From Tridacna crocea (Eukaryota > Mollusca > Bivalvia > Cardiida > Cardiidae), in NCBI GenBank assembly GCA_943736015.1, contig OX031064.1, positions 40,289,361-40,353,360 on the forward strand: DNA of 64,000 nt, given 5' to 3'. Shown here one piece after another: positions 12,060-23,185 of the stretch; positions within the stretch are counted from its first letter, which is position 1, and each line of letters starts with the position of its first letter. The notes beneath the pieces are model-generated. The model was not told the origin of the DNA, made no database searches, and was given only the letters and a program-made list of their open reading frames with translations. The translations under genes and the position numbers were made by a program.

Positions 12060-13340
12060 CTTTACTGCCTAAAAACTCCATACTTGTGTTAGCCTGTGAA
12101 GTTATTCATTCTTTCAATCAGTCAGCTCAAATAACATAAACAATACGGAACTGTTTGATTTGAACGATGATGTGGAGTCCAATATTATAAACAAATAGTG
12201 TTCTAATTGTTTCTTTTGATGTCCTAACTTCTTAGTGCTAAGTTATTCTTTAAGAACAACTCTTTCAGGGATAGATCTAGTTGACATTTGTTTTTAATAA
12301 TTCAACTGGCATTTCCACATAATGTGGCAATGCACAAAGTACCTGACTTTGTGTAACAACTGCTGCTAAATGTATCTACCAGGTAATTATGTTTATTCAG
12401 TATTACTCCATACATGTGTAGTATTGAAAGTAAATCCCTAGAACATGGTGAATCCTACACGATTGGGGAAGTGGGGTAGCTATAAAAGTCAAAAGGGAAA
12501 TGAACCTAGTGAAAATTGGTACCAAGCGTGGGTGTCGAACGGATCATAGAACTTGCTCGGTTTTATTCCTTCACCAGCTACACTAATGCCTAAATAATTT
12601 GATCATATTGGTATTACTTGTCACAACTCGGTCGAGTCCGTACCAACATCTAACCTCATCCATATAACGGTCGTTTCCATTTGAACTACAAATCACATGG
12701 TCTTGATACATGGCGTGCCACTGTCACTCGTTTAACATTGACATAAAAATCCTCGATGAAGTTAAATTAACATCTTTTCTGTCAGTGAAAACTTCAATCG
12801 AAGTTGACAAACCATGTCAAAAAATTAATGTACGAACTGTTTGCAAACTCAGCTTAAAAGATTTCGATAGAAAAATGAACCTGAAGTTTCCCTTTTAAGA
12901 AGAGTCTTACAATTCTTACAACCGTAAACTGGCGTATTTCTGGGTATGTACTGATCCATCAGATACAGCCAAGGGGTTTGATGGCTTCCATCACCCAGGG
13001 TATGCCGAATGATATTGGTATAGATCTACATGCAAATTATTATTTCAGACAGAGACCTAAATGAACGAGGATATTACTAACCCTCAGCAAGACGCGATCT
13101 ATAATTTGTAACAAATCAAAGGTTTGTTTTTAGCTTTTCCTCTTTCAATTGATCACAGTCGAAATAAAAATTGCAGCTTGGTCACAGCTTATCCTGTCTG
13201 CAAAAACGTTCTCTAAGCTGATAGGATTCTCAACAGTCATATTGGCCTTTTCATTTGTGATGTAAAGCAGTGGCTTCACAAGCAAATAGCAACCTAAATT
13301 CGATACAAGGGAGCAGACGAGTGTCAAATTATGGACAATT
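12060..13340. other. Gene-free stretch, nothing recognised
   Basis: About 1.3 kb of AT-rich sequence. Short ORFs (62 codons at 12710, 60 codons on the minus strand at 13145) have no recognisable features. No repeat termini seen. Confidence 0.5.
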
Positions 13341-13350
13341 CATTGCAAAC

Positions 13351-13407
13351 CACCCCCCACCCCCCCCCCCAAAAAAAAAAAAAACCACACACACACACAC
13401 ACACACA
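13351..13407. repeat. Poly-C / poly-A / (CA)n microsatellite
   Basis: A C-run, then 14 A, then about 11 CA units. Slippage-prone low-complexity DNA. Confidence 0.95.
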
Positions 13408-13695
13408 TTCAGTGCCAGTACTGGAGTAGTTTCCAGGAAGCACAATTGAGAGATGTTTGTATGAATTACACATACTTGTTTCTCAATCGATGCAAAATGA
13501 ATAAGTCATTCTCTGACAAGAAGGGGCTCAATGTATCTCCGCAATGCATGATACCAAAAAAGCAATGCATTATTAGAGATAATAATCCACATTATTCAAC
13601 AGCTGATTTAATCATTGGTTAGCATCGGCCAAGGGCATACAGTAAAGTTACCAATAGCAAAAAGTTTTGGCCCAGGTCAACCTGTGTGGACTGTG

Positions 13696-14030
13696 CATGT
13701 TGACCTAGGTCAATACTTTTACCAAATGCTTTAACTCATTACCAAAATTATAGGTTTGTCCAAAATGAAAGCATTTGCAGATGACAAAAGTGATTGAAAA
13801 TCTGAAATTTGTTTTTCGAAAGGTAGAAAACATTTTGGGAAAAGGAGAAAATGCTGGTTGCATGTTGACCTAGGTCAATACTTTTACCAAATGCTTTAAC
13901 TCATTACCAAACGAGAAAATTATAGGTTTGTCCAAAATGAAAGCATTTGCAGATGACAAAAGTGATTGAAAATTTGAAATTTGTTTTTCGAAAGGTAGAA
14001 AACATTTTGGGAAAAGGAGAAAATGCTGGT
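13696..14030. repeat. Tandem duplication of about 165 bp including a MITE half
   Basis: 13696-13860 and 13861-14030 both begin CATGTTGACCTAGGTCAATA and run to the first arm of the MITE palindrome. They differ by a short indel near 13911 and a few bases. The upstream unit therefore looks like a truncated MITE. Confidence 0.85.
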
Positions 14031-14119
14031 TACCAGCATTTTCTCCTTTTTCCACAAAGTTTTCTACATGCTTCTTTCTCAGGGTCGTCAAAAGTAGGGA
14101 TTGTGTGGTAATGGGTTAA
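13896..14119 (-). mobile_element. TTAA-type palindromic MITE, intact
   Basis: TTAA at 13896-13899 and 14116-14119, ends CTCATTACCAAACGA / GTGTGGTAATGGG, central palindrome complete with a GGTTACC centre. Confidence 0.85.
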
Positions 14120-15036
14120 AAAGCTCTTTTTACATAGCGTCGAAAGCATGTTTGAATGTTCAAGTTGGCATTCTTTTCCATAAACTCTTCATTTCTAATT
14201 TCCTTTTTAAAGTAAATAAAGGAACAAACATTATATATGAAAAAACAAATGATCACTTATATATTTCTTTCCATTAGATTCGCTGGATATCCTGCCTTCT
14301 ACTCAGGCTCCAACGCATGTTACGGGACCCAAGAAAAGTCCTTCATGATCCCTGTAATTGATGAATTAATATTTTCTTTTTTTATCTGATTTCATATCTT
14401 TCATATATTCTCATTGAAAGAATATAAAATATGTGCACAGACGAGAAACATTTATCGAAATTCAAGTGAGGTTTATTCGATTAAACCAATCAGAGATGAA
14501 TAAGTAAACAAGCGTTCCAAAATTACAGCTGGTATCCGTTTATTCCTAGGAAAATTGTCGTATACGATCGAGTACTCCATCGAATACAGGCTACCAGCAT
14601 AGGATGACAGCTGCTGAGACTGAATGGTATACAAAATCACGATTTTACTGATGTGTCATAATCAATGATGTTATTTAAAGCATTACCAGACTAGCAATAA
14701 CGGAAACAAAAATGACACTGTTCAAACTAGATCTATCAAGATAATGTTTGAAATACCAAAGTGACTATTTACCCGACCGTCGTGTACGCACCGAAGAAAA
14801 TTCATACACAGGAATTTGACATTCTATAACCAAAATAAATGATAAAATATGAAATCAAAGGACTGAAAGTCCTGAAAAGCGGATTTGTTGAACAATTTCA
14901 AGCTATTTGGTGTGATGTGAAAAATCTAAATACCCATCCTTTAAACTATTTTCTCCTGTTCCAATAGTGTTTTCAATTATATAAGTAAACATAAGTTCAT
15001 TTACAGGTATCATTTTCCTTTGTCTGCAGATGCATT
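14120..15036. other. Gene-free stretch, nothing recognised
   Basis: No exon, RNA gene or element boundary that I can support on either strand. Confidence 0.45.
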
Positions 15037-15140
15037 TAACTCTTTCCATATTATAGGCAACACCAGAAGCTTTGATGGACAGTGTGGGTTAAGATCAGAC
15101 TGCACAGAACATGCAGTCTGATCTCTGATCTCCACTGTTC
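15037..15140. repeat. Second hairpin family, 'AGATCAGACTGCACA' type
   Basis: Starts TTAACTCTTTCC and carries AGATCAGACTGCACA facing TGCAGTCTGATCT (about 15094-15125). Related hairpins occur at 20750, 26870 and, decayed, 30915. Confidence 0.65.
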
Positions 15141-15773
15141 CCTGCTTCATTGTAGATTCATGACCGAATTGTTTCTTGATCTTGCAGAAGAAATGTATTT
15201 TTAGCCTTTTAGACAATGCAGTTAATTTGTTCAGTAGTGAAAGCATTAGAATGCCTAAAACTTGTCATATGTGACAGTAATGAACAATGAAATGGCATAA
15301 ATTTGATAACCATATTTGATTAAAAAACAAGAAGTACCTCAACTTATGCATAGATGGTTGACGTAGACTAACCTGAACAAGCTTACAAAATTAACTCCCA
15401 TCTAAATGTGGATCTGGGGTCCTGCATGGCTCACTAGTAAAGTGTAGGACTTGTTACCTGATGGCCCAGCCTCTTTGGGTGCACAATGTTTTTTTTCTGC
15501 AAGAGTGTCCTTAGGCAAGACAATGCAGTGCCCTAGCTAAGTACATGTACTACTTAAAGCCAGACATACAGAAGTAAGCTAGCTGTAGCAGTCATATGAC
15601 TGAAATAATGTTGAAAGTGACAGTAAACATCATTCAATTAATCAAATGTGGATCTAACATTGGCCTGCATGGTTAACTTTCATCTAACATTTCTGTCAGC
15701 CTCACAAAATGTAGCTGTTAAGTTTTAGAAAATGTTGGTAGACCAACATGTTTTCAGTTTTCATTCTTACTTA

Positions 15774-16139
15774 GGTAAGACCTGTGTAATGGAAAACAGC
15801 TATTTCCACTAATATATCATCCTGCAAAATTAGCTATAGTTAAAAATAAGTATTATTGAACTACTTTCACTGATTCATTTTTTTTTTTTTCATTTTTTCC
15901 TTCTTTGAATTATCATTTGTAAATCTAAAACCACTATATTCTCAATTCAAGAGATAATAATTACCTCCCTTTTCAGAAAACTAACAAAAGTATAAAAAAA
16001 ATAATTTCAAGATAGGCTTAAATGGAATTTCTGATCCGTTAGAAATGTGCAAAAATATCATTTCTGCATAAATCCTTATTTATTCTTATTTATCATCCAA
16101 TTAGAATATTCACCGGAAATGCATTACACAGGTCTTACC
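15774..16139. mobile_element. TWA-type MITE (PIF/Harbinger-like)
   Basis: TTA at 15771-15773 and 16140-16142. Inverted termini are GGTAAGACCTGTGTAATG / CATTACACAGGTCTTACC. The interior aligns along its length with 61881-62223, a second copy with different outer bases but also TTA-flanked. No coding capacity. Confidence 0.8.
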
Positions 16140-16368
16140 TTAACCCATTACCACACAATCCCTACTTTTGACACCCCTGAGGAAGAAGCCTTTTGAAAAC
16201 ACTGTGGGAAAAGGAGAAAATGCTGGTGACCAGCATTTTCTCCTTTTCCCACAGTTTTTTCTACCCTTCCCAGAACAAATTTCAATTTTTCAGTTACCTT
16301 TATTTTGTCGTCTGCAAATGCTTTCATTTTGGACAAGTCTAAAATTTTCTCGTGTGGTAAAGAGTTAA
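16140..16368 (+). mobile_element. TTAA-type palindromic MITE, intact
   Basis: TTAACCCATTACCACACAAT at left, TTAA at 16365-16368. The palindrome uses the CACTGTG / CACAGTT variant. Its left TTAA overlaps the target site of the TWA MITE ending at 16139. Confidence 0.85.
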
Positions 16369-16591
16369 CTCTTTACAACACAATCCCAAGTTAACAACTG
16401 TGTGAAAGAAGCCCTTTGAAAACAGTGTTGGAAAGGGAGAATATGCTGGTAACCAGCATTTTCTCCTTTTCCCACAATGTTTTCTACCCTATTGAAAACA
16501 TATTCCATCATTTGAGCGACATTAGAATTGTCGTCTGCAAATGCTTTCAGTTTGGACATGTCAAAAATTTCATTGTGAGGTAAAGAGTTAA
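16365..16591 (+). mobile_element. TTAA-type palindromic MITE sharing a TTAA with its neighbour
   Basis: Begins in the TTAA that ends the previous copy and ends TTAA at 16588-16591. Palindrome present with a few mismatches. Confidence 0.85.
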
Positions 16592-17443
16592 GTCATTTTC
16601 ACCATCCCATTTCACCATTAAGGATACAAGGTAAGTGTGGCAATATTATCCCATTTTGAAGGATGCTCAGAAAAAAGAACTTTTGAAACAACTTATCCAA
16701 ATGGCTGAGCTGTTTTTTGTCTGAGACAATGCTTTAAATCAGATTGAAAATGTTAAGAGCTCAGCCTAGGGTTTGTAAACATGTGAGCTTATATAGATAC
16801 ACTAGACATAATGATTCTATCATTCTTTTCTATAGCATATTAAGCATTTCTAAATTCATCATTGTTCATCATTATGCAAGACTCTTTTAAAAGACTGAAA
16901 CTTCTGTACTCAGACATTAAGGTTTTGATTTTTACAGTAGCATTTTACAATTCTAGCCTAAGCACAACCATTTCTAAACTTTTATATGGTTGGTATAATC
17001 AAATAGACTGCAAACAATTCAAATCTAAAATAGTGAGCCAATGAGAATGGAATTTTACTATATCAGGCAGTCTGATCTTACTCTACCAGTACACCTGTTA
17101 AAAACTATTACAGACTGTCTTCATTCTGAGGTATAAAGCATGCATTGTTTTGAAACTAGCATGGTTTAGTAAAAAAAAAAAACAATACAGGACTCCTCTC
17201 TGGGTAAAAGAAATAGTGGTATTTTGTATGTAAGTTCTTACTGAAAGCACATTGTCCTTTCCATGACTCTTAACACATAGTAGCCTTTCAAGGTTCCTCT
17301 TAAAGGTGGGTATTTAGAATTTTCACATCACACCGAATCAAAAAATACATATATCACTTAAATTTATATGGAAAAACAATACAAATCATCGATTATTAAG
17401 AATCATGAACTTACAAAAAAAAATTGTTTTTGATGGTATTCCC
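16592..17443. other. Gene-free stretch, nothing recognised
   Basis: AT-rich; one 60-codon ORF at 16862 without features. Confidence 0.45.
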
Positions 17444-17669
17444 TTAACTCATTACCACACGAGAAAATTTTGGACTGGTCCAAATTGAAAGCATTTGCAG
17501 ACGACAAAATACAGGTGACTGAAAAATAGAAATTTGTTATGGAAAGGGTAGAAAACACTGGGGGAAAAGGAGAAAATGCTGGTTACCAGCATTTTCTCCT
17601 TTTCCCACAGTGTTTTCAGGCTTCTTTCTCAGGGACGTCAAAAGTAGGGATTGAGTGGTAATGGGTTAA
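17444..17669 (-). mobile_element. TTAA-type palindromic MITE, first of a head-to-tail pair
   Basis: TTAA at 17444 and 17666. The palindrome is complete except for a lost segment after the second arm. Confidence 0.85.
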
Positions 17670-17894
17670 CTCATTACCACACGAGACAATTTTTGACTGG
17701 TCCAAATTGAAAGCATTTGCAGACGACAAAATAAAGGTGACTGAAAAATAGAAATTTGTTCTGGAAAGGGTAGAAAACACTGTGGGAAAGGGAGAAAATG
17801 CTGGTTACCAGCATTTTCTCCTTTTCCCACAGTGTTTTCAAAAGGCTTCTTTCTGAGGGGCGTCAAAAGTAGGGATTGAGTGGTAATGGGTTAA
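17666..17894 (-). mobile_element. TTAA-type palindromic MITE, second of the pair
   Basis: Shares TTAA 17666-17669 with its neighbour and ends TTAA 17891-17894. Almost identical to the copy before it, with the CACTGTGGG / CCCACAGTG arm variant. Confidence 0.88.
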
Positions 17895-18840
17895 AAGGCT
17901 ACGTAGCCTCTTAAGCTATTTTTAGATTTCGCGCCAAAATTAGAAAAAAACATTGTGGGAATGTTAGGTGACTGGCAAGTGACTAATGACGCTTAAATTA
18001 CATAAAATAACAAACATGTAATTATTTTTCAAAAAATCTTCATCAAACGCTATGCTTGAAGCTTCGTCTGCGTATTTACGGTATGTAAATAAGCAAGTTG
18101 CTCATGTAAAAATAGAATGTGTTTCCCGTCGGTATCGACCCGGGCCAGAGTAAATCTGTAATTTTCCTTGTTGTCAGATGGTTTTCGACTACTGGGGTTT
18201 TATGAATGAAAATTGTAAGACTTTGGGAGTATAAGGATATATTTTATTGTATTTTTGTAAAATAATAGTTGCAAAATCTGAAGGGCCACCTTTAATTACA
18301 ACACAACTTCAAACTATTAATTTAAAAATGAACTACAAAATCAAACTAGTAACAATAATTTGATTGTTCAGGTAGAATAATTTCTTCTTTTGTTTCATAA
18401 GAAAGTTCTTGGTTTCATTCCTGAACTCAAAAATGTTTTGTAATAGTCTGAGAGGTGAAAACTAAGTGATGTGTTGAGTAATTTCTAAGATTTAGACCAT
18501 GTGCAATTCATGAATATTGAATGTACCTTTCTTCTTTAAATAAATGAAAATTTACCTTGTATCTTCATAAAGAAACAAGTCAAGAAAAGTAATGATTGTA
18601 CAAAAGAAAGTAAGGTCAACTCATGCAGTGCCACAAAATATCAACTTGAAACCTTCAAGAACAATTTGATGGGGACTATTTTCTAGTTATCAGTAACTAT
18701 TAGTGTCAACACTGTTTCAGTCTTACAGTGACAACAATTCATCCATTTCTGTACCTTTTGGGTTTTATTAGGGCTAGGCTGGTTCTCTGCAGTGTCTTGT
18801 CTATGGGCATTCTACAAAACCCTAGCATCTAGAAGAGGAT
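17895..18840. other. Gene-free stretch, nothing recognised
   Basis: No coding or repeat boundary that I can support. Confidence 0.45.
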
Positions 18841-20165
18841 AGAACCTTTGATAATCCATAAGTGGTCAAAACTGGTAAATAGTGGTCGACTTGTAGAGGT
18901 CAATTGGAAATCTAAATGGTCAGATGAGTTTTAAAACGGCAGTTAGGCTAATTTGTGGATGATTTGTTGTGTGGATTTTTTCCCTCAGATAAGCTGATTT
19001 CATCAATGTGGAAGAGAGGGGTGGAAAAACTGTTTTGTCCCTGCCAAGGATACTCATCAGCTGGCTTTTGCCACTTTTCCAAACTGTGTAGAAGTTCCTA
19101 ATAAGATCTTTAAGTTTCATGTTTGACACCTTAGTAATTGCTTGATGATAAGATATTATCATGACTACTTACAAGTCATTATTTCATGCTTTAGGAATAA
19201 AGCCTGGAGTCAAGGATAATACCCCAAAATAGGGACACAAAGTTTGTCCCTTTGGTAATTTAACTCTTTACTAAATGACAAAATTGTAGGCTGTTCCAGA
19301 TTGAAAGCATTCGCAGATGACAGAATAAATGTGACTGAAAAATTAAAATTTGGTTTGGGATGGATACAAAAAAACATTGTGGGAAAAGCAGAAAACACAT
19401 TTTCTCCTTTTCCCACAATGTTTTCAAAAAGCTTCTTACTCAGGGTCATTAAAAGTCGGGATTGTGTGGTAAAGAGTTTAGCCACACCCAACTGAGGTAG
19501 AAAGGGCCAACTTTCAAACCTTTAACTGTTTTGATGGCACTTTATAGATGTAGGAAGACACTTAAATGTACTTAAAAGACATGGATGTATCCCAAACTTT
19601 TGTTTATTTAATCAGTTAATGCCTTCTTCATGTGTACCACAAAATTCCTATACATTTACATGTATATTAATAAAAAACCTGCATATTTCACGTTTGCCTA
19701 TGAATGACTGCTTTTCTGCAATTTAACATGAGAGGTGGAGGGAGGGAGAGAGGGAGAGTGTGTGTGTAGAAACATTATCTAACCTATAAGAAATGATAAT
19801 CAACAAAAATTGTTTGCTTAAAAAAATGACCTCTATGCAGGTTCAATAAAGAGAGTCATTCTGACAACCTCTTCAGTTGACCAGCAATACTGTCTTTTGA
19901 ATTATGATCAAATAAAAAAGTGCCTTATTAATAAAAACTATGATACTGATGATAATATAATAATAAACCTTCATGTACAGGATATATAAGAGGACAGCTT
20001 TTAATATTAATTTAGAAACCAGACAGGTATACATGTAAGCCAGTGATTTAATCAACTGAATCAACCTCCCCAATCAACCACAGCAATTGACCATTTGTGA
20101 CCAGTATTGACTGTTTATAACTGGTTAAAGCTGCCAGGCTGGTCAATACTCATATTGACCTGCTC
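18841..20165. repeat. Old dispersed repeat R, copy 2
   Basis: Aligns in order with the three segments of copy 1 (8037-11890). Starts near GTGGTCAAAACTGG and ends near GGTCAATACTCATATTGACC. A MITE is nested at 19260. A minus-strand ORF (18920-19162) reads GRDKTVFPPLSSTLMKSAYL but is not recognised; it may be a relic of coding sequence. Confidence 0.6.
19260..19480 (-). mobile_element. TTAA-type palindromic MITE
   Basis: Left TTAACTCTTTACTAAATGAC, right GTGTGGTAAAGAGTTTA. The palindrome has a shortened centre. Nested in dispersed repeat R. Confidence 0.8.
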
Positions 20166-20338
20166 TTTGCCAACCTTGCACACTATATATTAACTAAATC
20201 ATTGCAAATATGTGCAAAAAATACCTGTTGCAGCATTATGAGCTACTTGAAATTAATATTTATACACTGGTATAACTGTTATTTATTACATCTAATGCAT
20301 TTTTGAGTGAATCCATTTTCATGGTCTAAAGAAAAGAC

Positions 20339-20534
20339 TTAACGCCAAAAGAATTTGCAGACAACAATATTAGATTTGGAAAAAAATGGCAGAAAGTTCT
20401 CAAAAAGGGGTTGAAAACACTGTGGGAAAAGGAGAAATTGCTCGTTACAAGCAATTTTTCCTTTTCCCACAGTGTTTTCAAAAGACTTTTACTGCAGACA
20501 CGTAAAAACCAGGGCTTGTTTAGGAAAGGGTTAA
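20339..20534 (-). mobile_element. TTAA-type palindromic MITE, 'GCTCGTTACAAGC' variant
   Basis: TTAA at 20339-20342 and 20531-20534. Same subfamily as 586-813: arms read GAGAAATTGCTCG / GCAATTTTTCC. Confidence 0.78.
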
Positions 20535-20749
20535 AATCATCACACATCATCGGGCAGAAAATAGTACTTTTTTTTAAGTATGTGAATCCAAGCCCTTGGT
20601 ACAACTGAAGGTACTTTTACAGCCAGAATGGATGAAGATCCAACTTAGTGTGACATATTGCCATGCAGAGTAAAAAATGACTTTAACATAACTAAATTAA
20701 AACTTTCAAGTTAATTCTTTTGGGAAAAATACTTTCTTACAAGGCAGTA

Positions 20750-20850
20750 TGGATCAAAGATCAGACCACTTTTGTGCAATCTGATCATAATCAACACTGT
20801 CTGCAAAAGGTCCTTGAGTAGCACTTATCAGCCTAAGGGTTAATGGCACT
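20750..20850. repeat. Second hairpin family, degraded copy
   Basis: AGATCAGACCACTTTTGTGCAATCTGATCA, followed by AACACTGTCTGC and a trailing GGGTTAA, aligns with 26870-26985. Confidence 0.55.
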
Positions 20851-22020
20851 GGTCACTCTATAAAAGTTTAAAAACTATATAGACATACTTTCACGCTAAG
20901 GTTTGAATTGCATAAAACACAGTCCATGTCTTAAATGTGGGCTGAGCTGCAGTTCATGATAAGAATTTAAATAAGTAAAAATAATTATATAACTTGCTCT
21001 GTAAATGCACTTCTAATTCACAGGATCAGAAATATATCAAAGATGTCAAATTTATGTGTCTAAAAGAAAGACGTATAGATGCATTTCTGTACATCCTTTG
21101 TCATAAATTATCTACTGACTCGGCATTTTTTTTTTTTTGCCGAAATGTCACAAAATAAAATTCAAGGTATCAGAGGGACTAAAAATGGAGTTTTACATCT
21201 TGAAGACAAATTGGAAGCCTATCTGAGTCCTTTAGGATTCACGTTAGTGGATGTCTAGTTCACTGAGAAGGACACGATTTTCTATCAAAAAGCTTCAGTT
21301 AAATTCGTGTCACGGGTTCGTACTTGATCGGGGCCGTTTGTAAATAAAATATTTCTTACCGTCGATGACAAGAGAGAAATATTGGTTCCAAGCTTTTATG
21401 CTACAGGATGCATATAAATCAAACATTTTTTTTTTTATACACTGCACGATCTCCATACTATCAAAAGTTCTGCAAAAATGTTTCAAACAATTCGGAAATT
21501 CATCGAGAGCGTCATACGAGTGGCGGTAACTAGGTTAGGTCGACTTTATGGGTTCTGTATATTCGTTATCGACAGGGCTTTAAATTATTTATGGCCAAAT
21601 TCTGGCTGGCTCTCTGAACAGTGAACAATTTTTTAAACAAGACATGGTTGAAAATGTGATTTTATCGGGGAAAAATTGCTTAATTTCCATGTTTATAGGG
21701 CAGCAGACGATACAAGTTGTGAATGAAAGTTCTTGAATGAAAACGAGGGCAGTGTAAATAATGTTCATACGCTACATTTTGAAAAATACAAAAAAAACTT
21801 TGTTTTAGTATTTAAAGTTATTGAGATTGACAATTGTTTAGTTTTGGTGAAATTTCGATAAAGAAATCAACCTTAATTTGTATGTTTTGTTCAAGGTCAG
21901 AATTGATCTGATTTGTAGATCTGCGTTATTAGCCTATAAATCAGCCATGCAAAACTGAAAGTAAGCGCGCGTGCGTTGTTACGGATGATGTATTTGGTTC
22001 CGGTCAAAACGATCACAGTA
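20851..22020. other. Gene-free stretch, nothing recognised
   Basis: AT-rich with short poly-T runs (21126, 21426). No exon or element end that I can support. Confidence 0.45.
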
Positions 22021-22046
22021 AGCGGATTTGCTATAGCAAATCCGCT
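22021..22046. repeat. Perfect 26-bp palindrome
   Basis: AGCGGATTTGC, TATA, GCAAATCCGCT. No flanking element boundaries identified. Confidence 0.9.
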
Positions 22047-22876
22047 AAAAAGAAGTCTAGTCTACATGTATATAGATATATATTGAAACCTGGAAAAAAA
22101 TTCTGGTTTTCACATGCACCAATTCAGCTTTTGGCACAAGATCAAGGATGAAAGATGTTGTTACCATGGAATATGCATGATTCAAGCAAAATTTATTGCT
22201 TATTATATGCATTCATGGTAAGCAATACCACAGAATATAATCCATAAACTAAAACTGTCAAAAACTGGTTAGTCTTTTATAACTTAAACCATAGGATTTG
22301 TTTTTGAAAGAGTAGAAAACATTGAGGGAACATGAAAAAAACTGCAAGCATTTTCTCATTTTCTTACGATGTTTTCAAGAGCCTTAATTTTGATTAGGGT
22401 CATTAGAATTTTTGTTATATTGTGCAGCAATGCATTAGATTAATGATCCAGAGGTATCAGTACAGTCCTAAACAGCAACACTAGATTTTGCATGGGAGTG
22501 CACGAAGAAAATTAGCACTTCAGAACCCCAACCTATTCTTGGTGAAGCCCAGGAAACAATTTAATTTCCTTCAATCGTTGATCCTTCATGTTGTTTGTAA
22601 AATATGAGCCATGCTCTGTGAAAGGGGGGGTTTATGCATTTGCTGAAAGTATAGACCCATGTCAGCCTATGCAATCAGCACAGACTGACCTTAGTCGAAC
22701 TTCTTTGCTACCTGTAAAGTTTCTTTATAAATCAAAGGAGAGCACTACCTCCTGATTTGTTCTGTTGGTTGATAGCCTGAATGATTTTAATGAATCCTTC
22801 AAGTTTATTAGGTGACTACTTACTTAGTGTAATGCTTCAAAAAGATGTCTTAAACCTCCTTTTGCAAGACAATGAC

Positions 22877-23103
22877 TTAACTTTATGCCAAATGACTAAA
22901 TTTTAGATTTGTCCAAATTGAAAGCATTTGCAGGCAACAAAATAATGTGACTCAAAAAGTGAAATTTGTTTTCAGCAGGAAGAAACATTTGTGGTAAAAG
23001 GAGAAAATGCTGGTTAGGAGCATTCTTTCCTTTTCCCACAATGTTTTCAACAGGCTTCTATCGTAGGGTTGTAAAAACCAGGAATTGTTTGGTAAAGGGT
23101 CAA
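22877..23103 (-). mobile_element. TTAA-type palindromic MITE just upstream of the zinc-finger exon
   Basis: TTAACTTTATGCCAAATGAC at left, TTTGGTAAAGGGTCAA at right. Ends 82 bp before the first coding exon of the zinc-finger gene. A decayed relic of the family lies at 22300-22400. Confidence 0.78.
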
Positions 23104-23185
23104 AGTGTCGTGTGTCTTGGTTATGTGTGTGGTTAATAATATACATGTACAGTTGTACACTATCTCATATTTTATGTTTGTACAG

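Noticed and set aside
15440-15660. Possible tRNA-derived SINE
   Set aside because: Some box-like words are present but no clear A/B-box pair, tail or target duplication could be shown.
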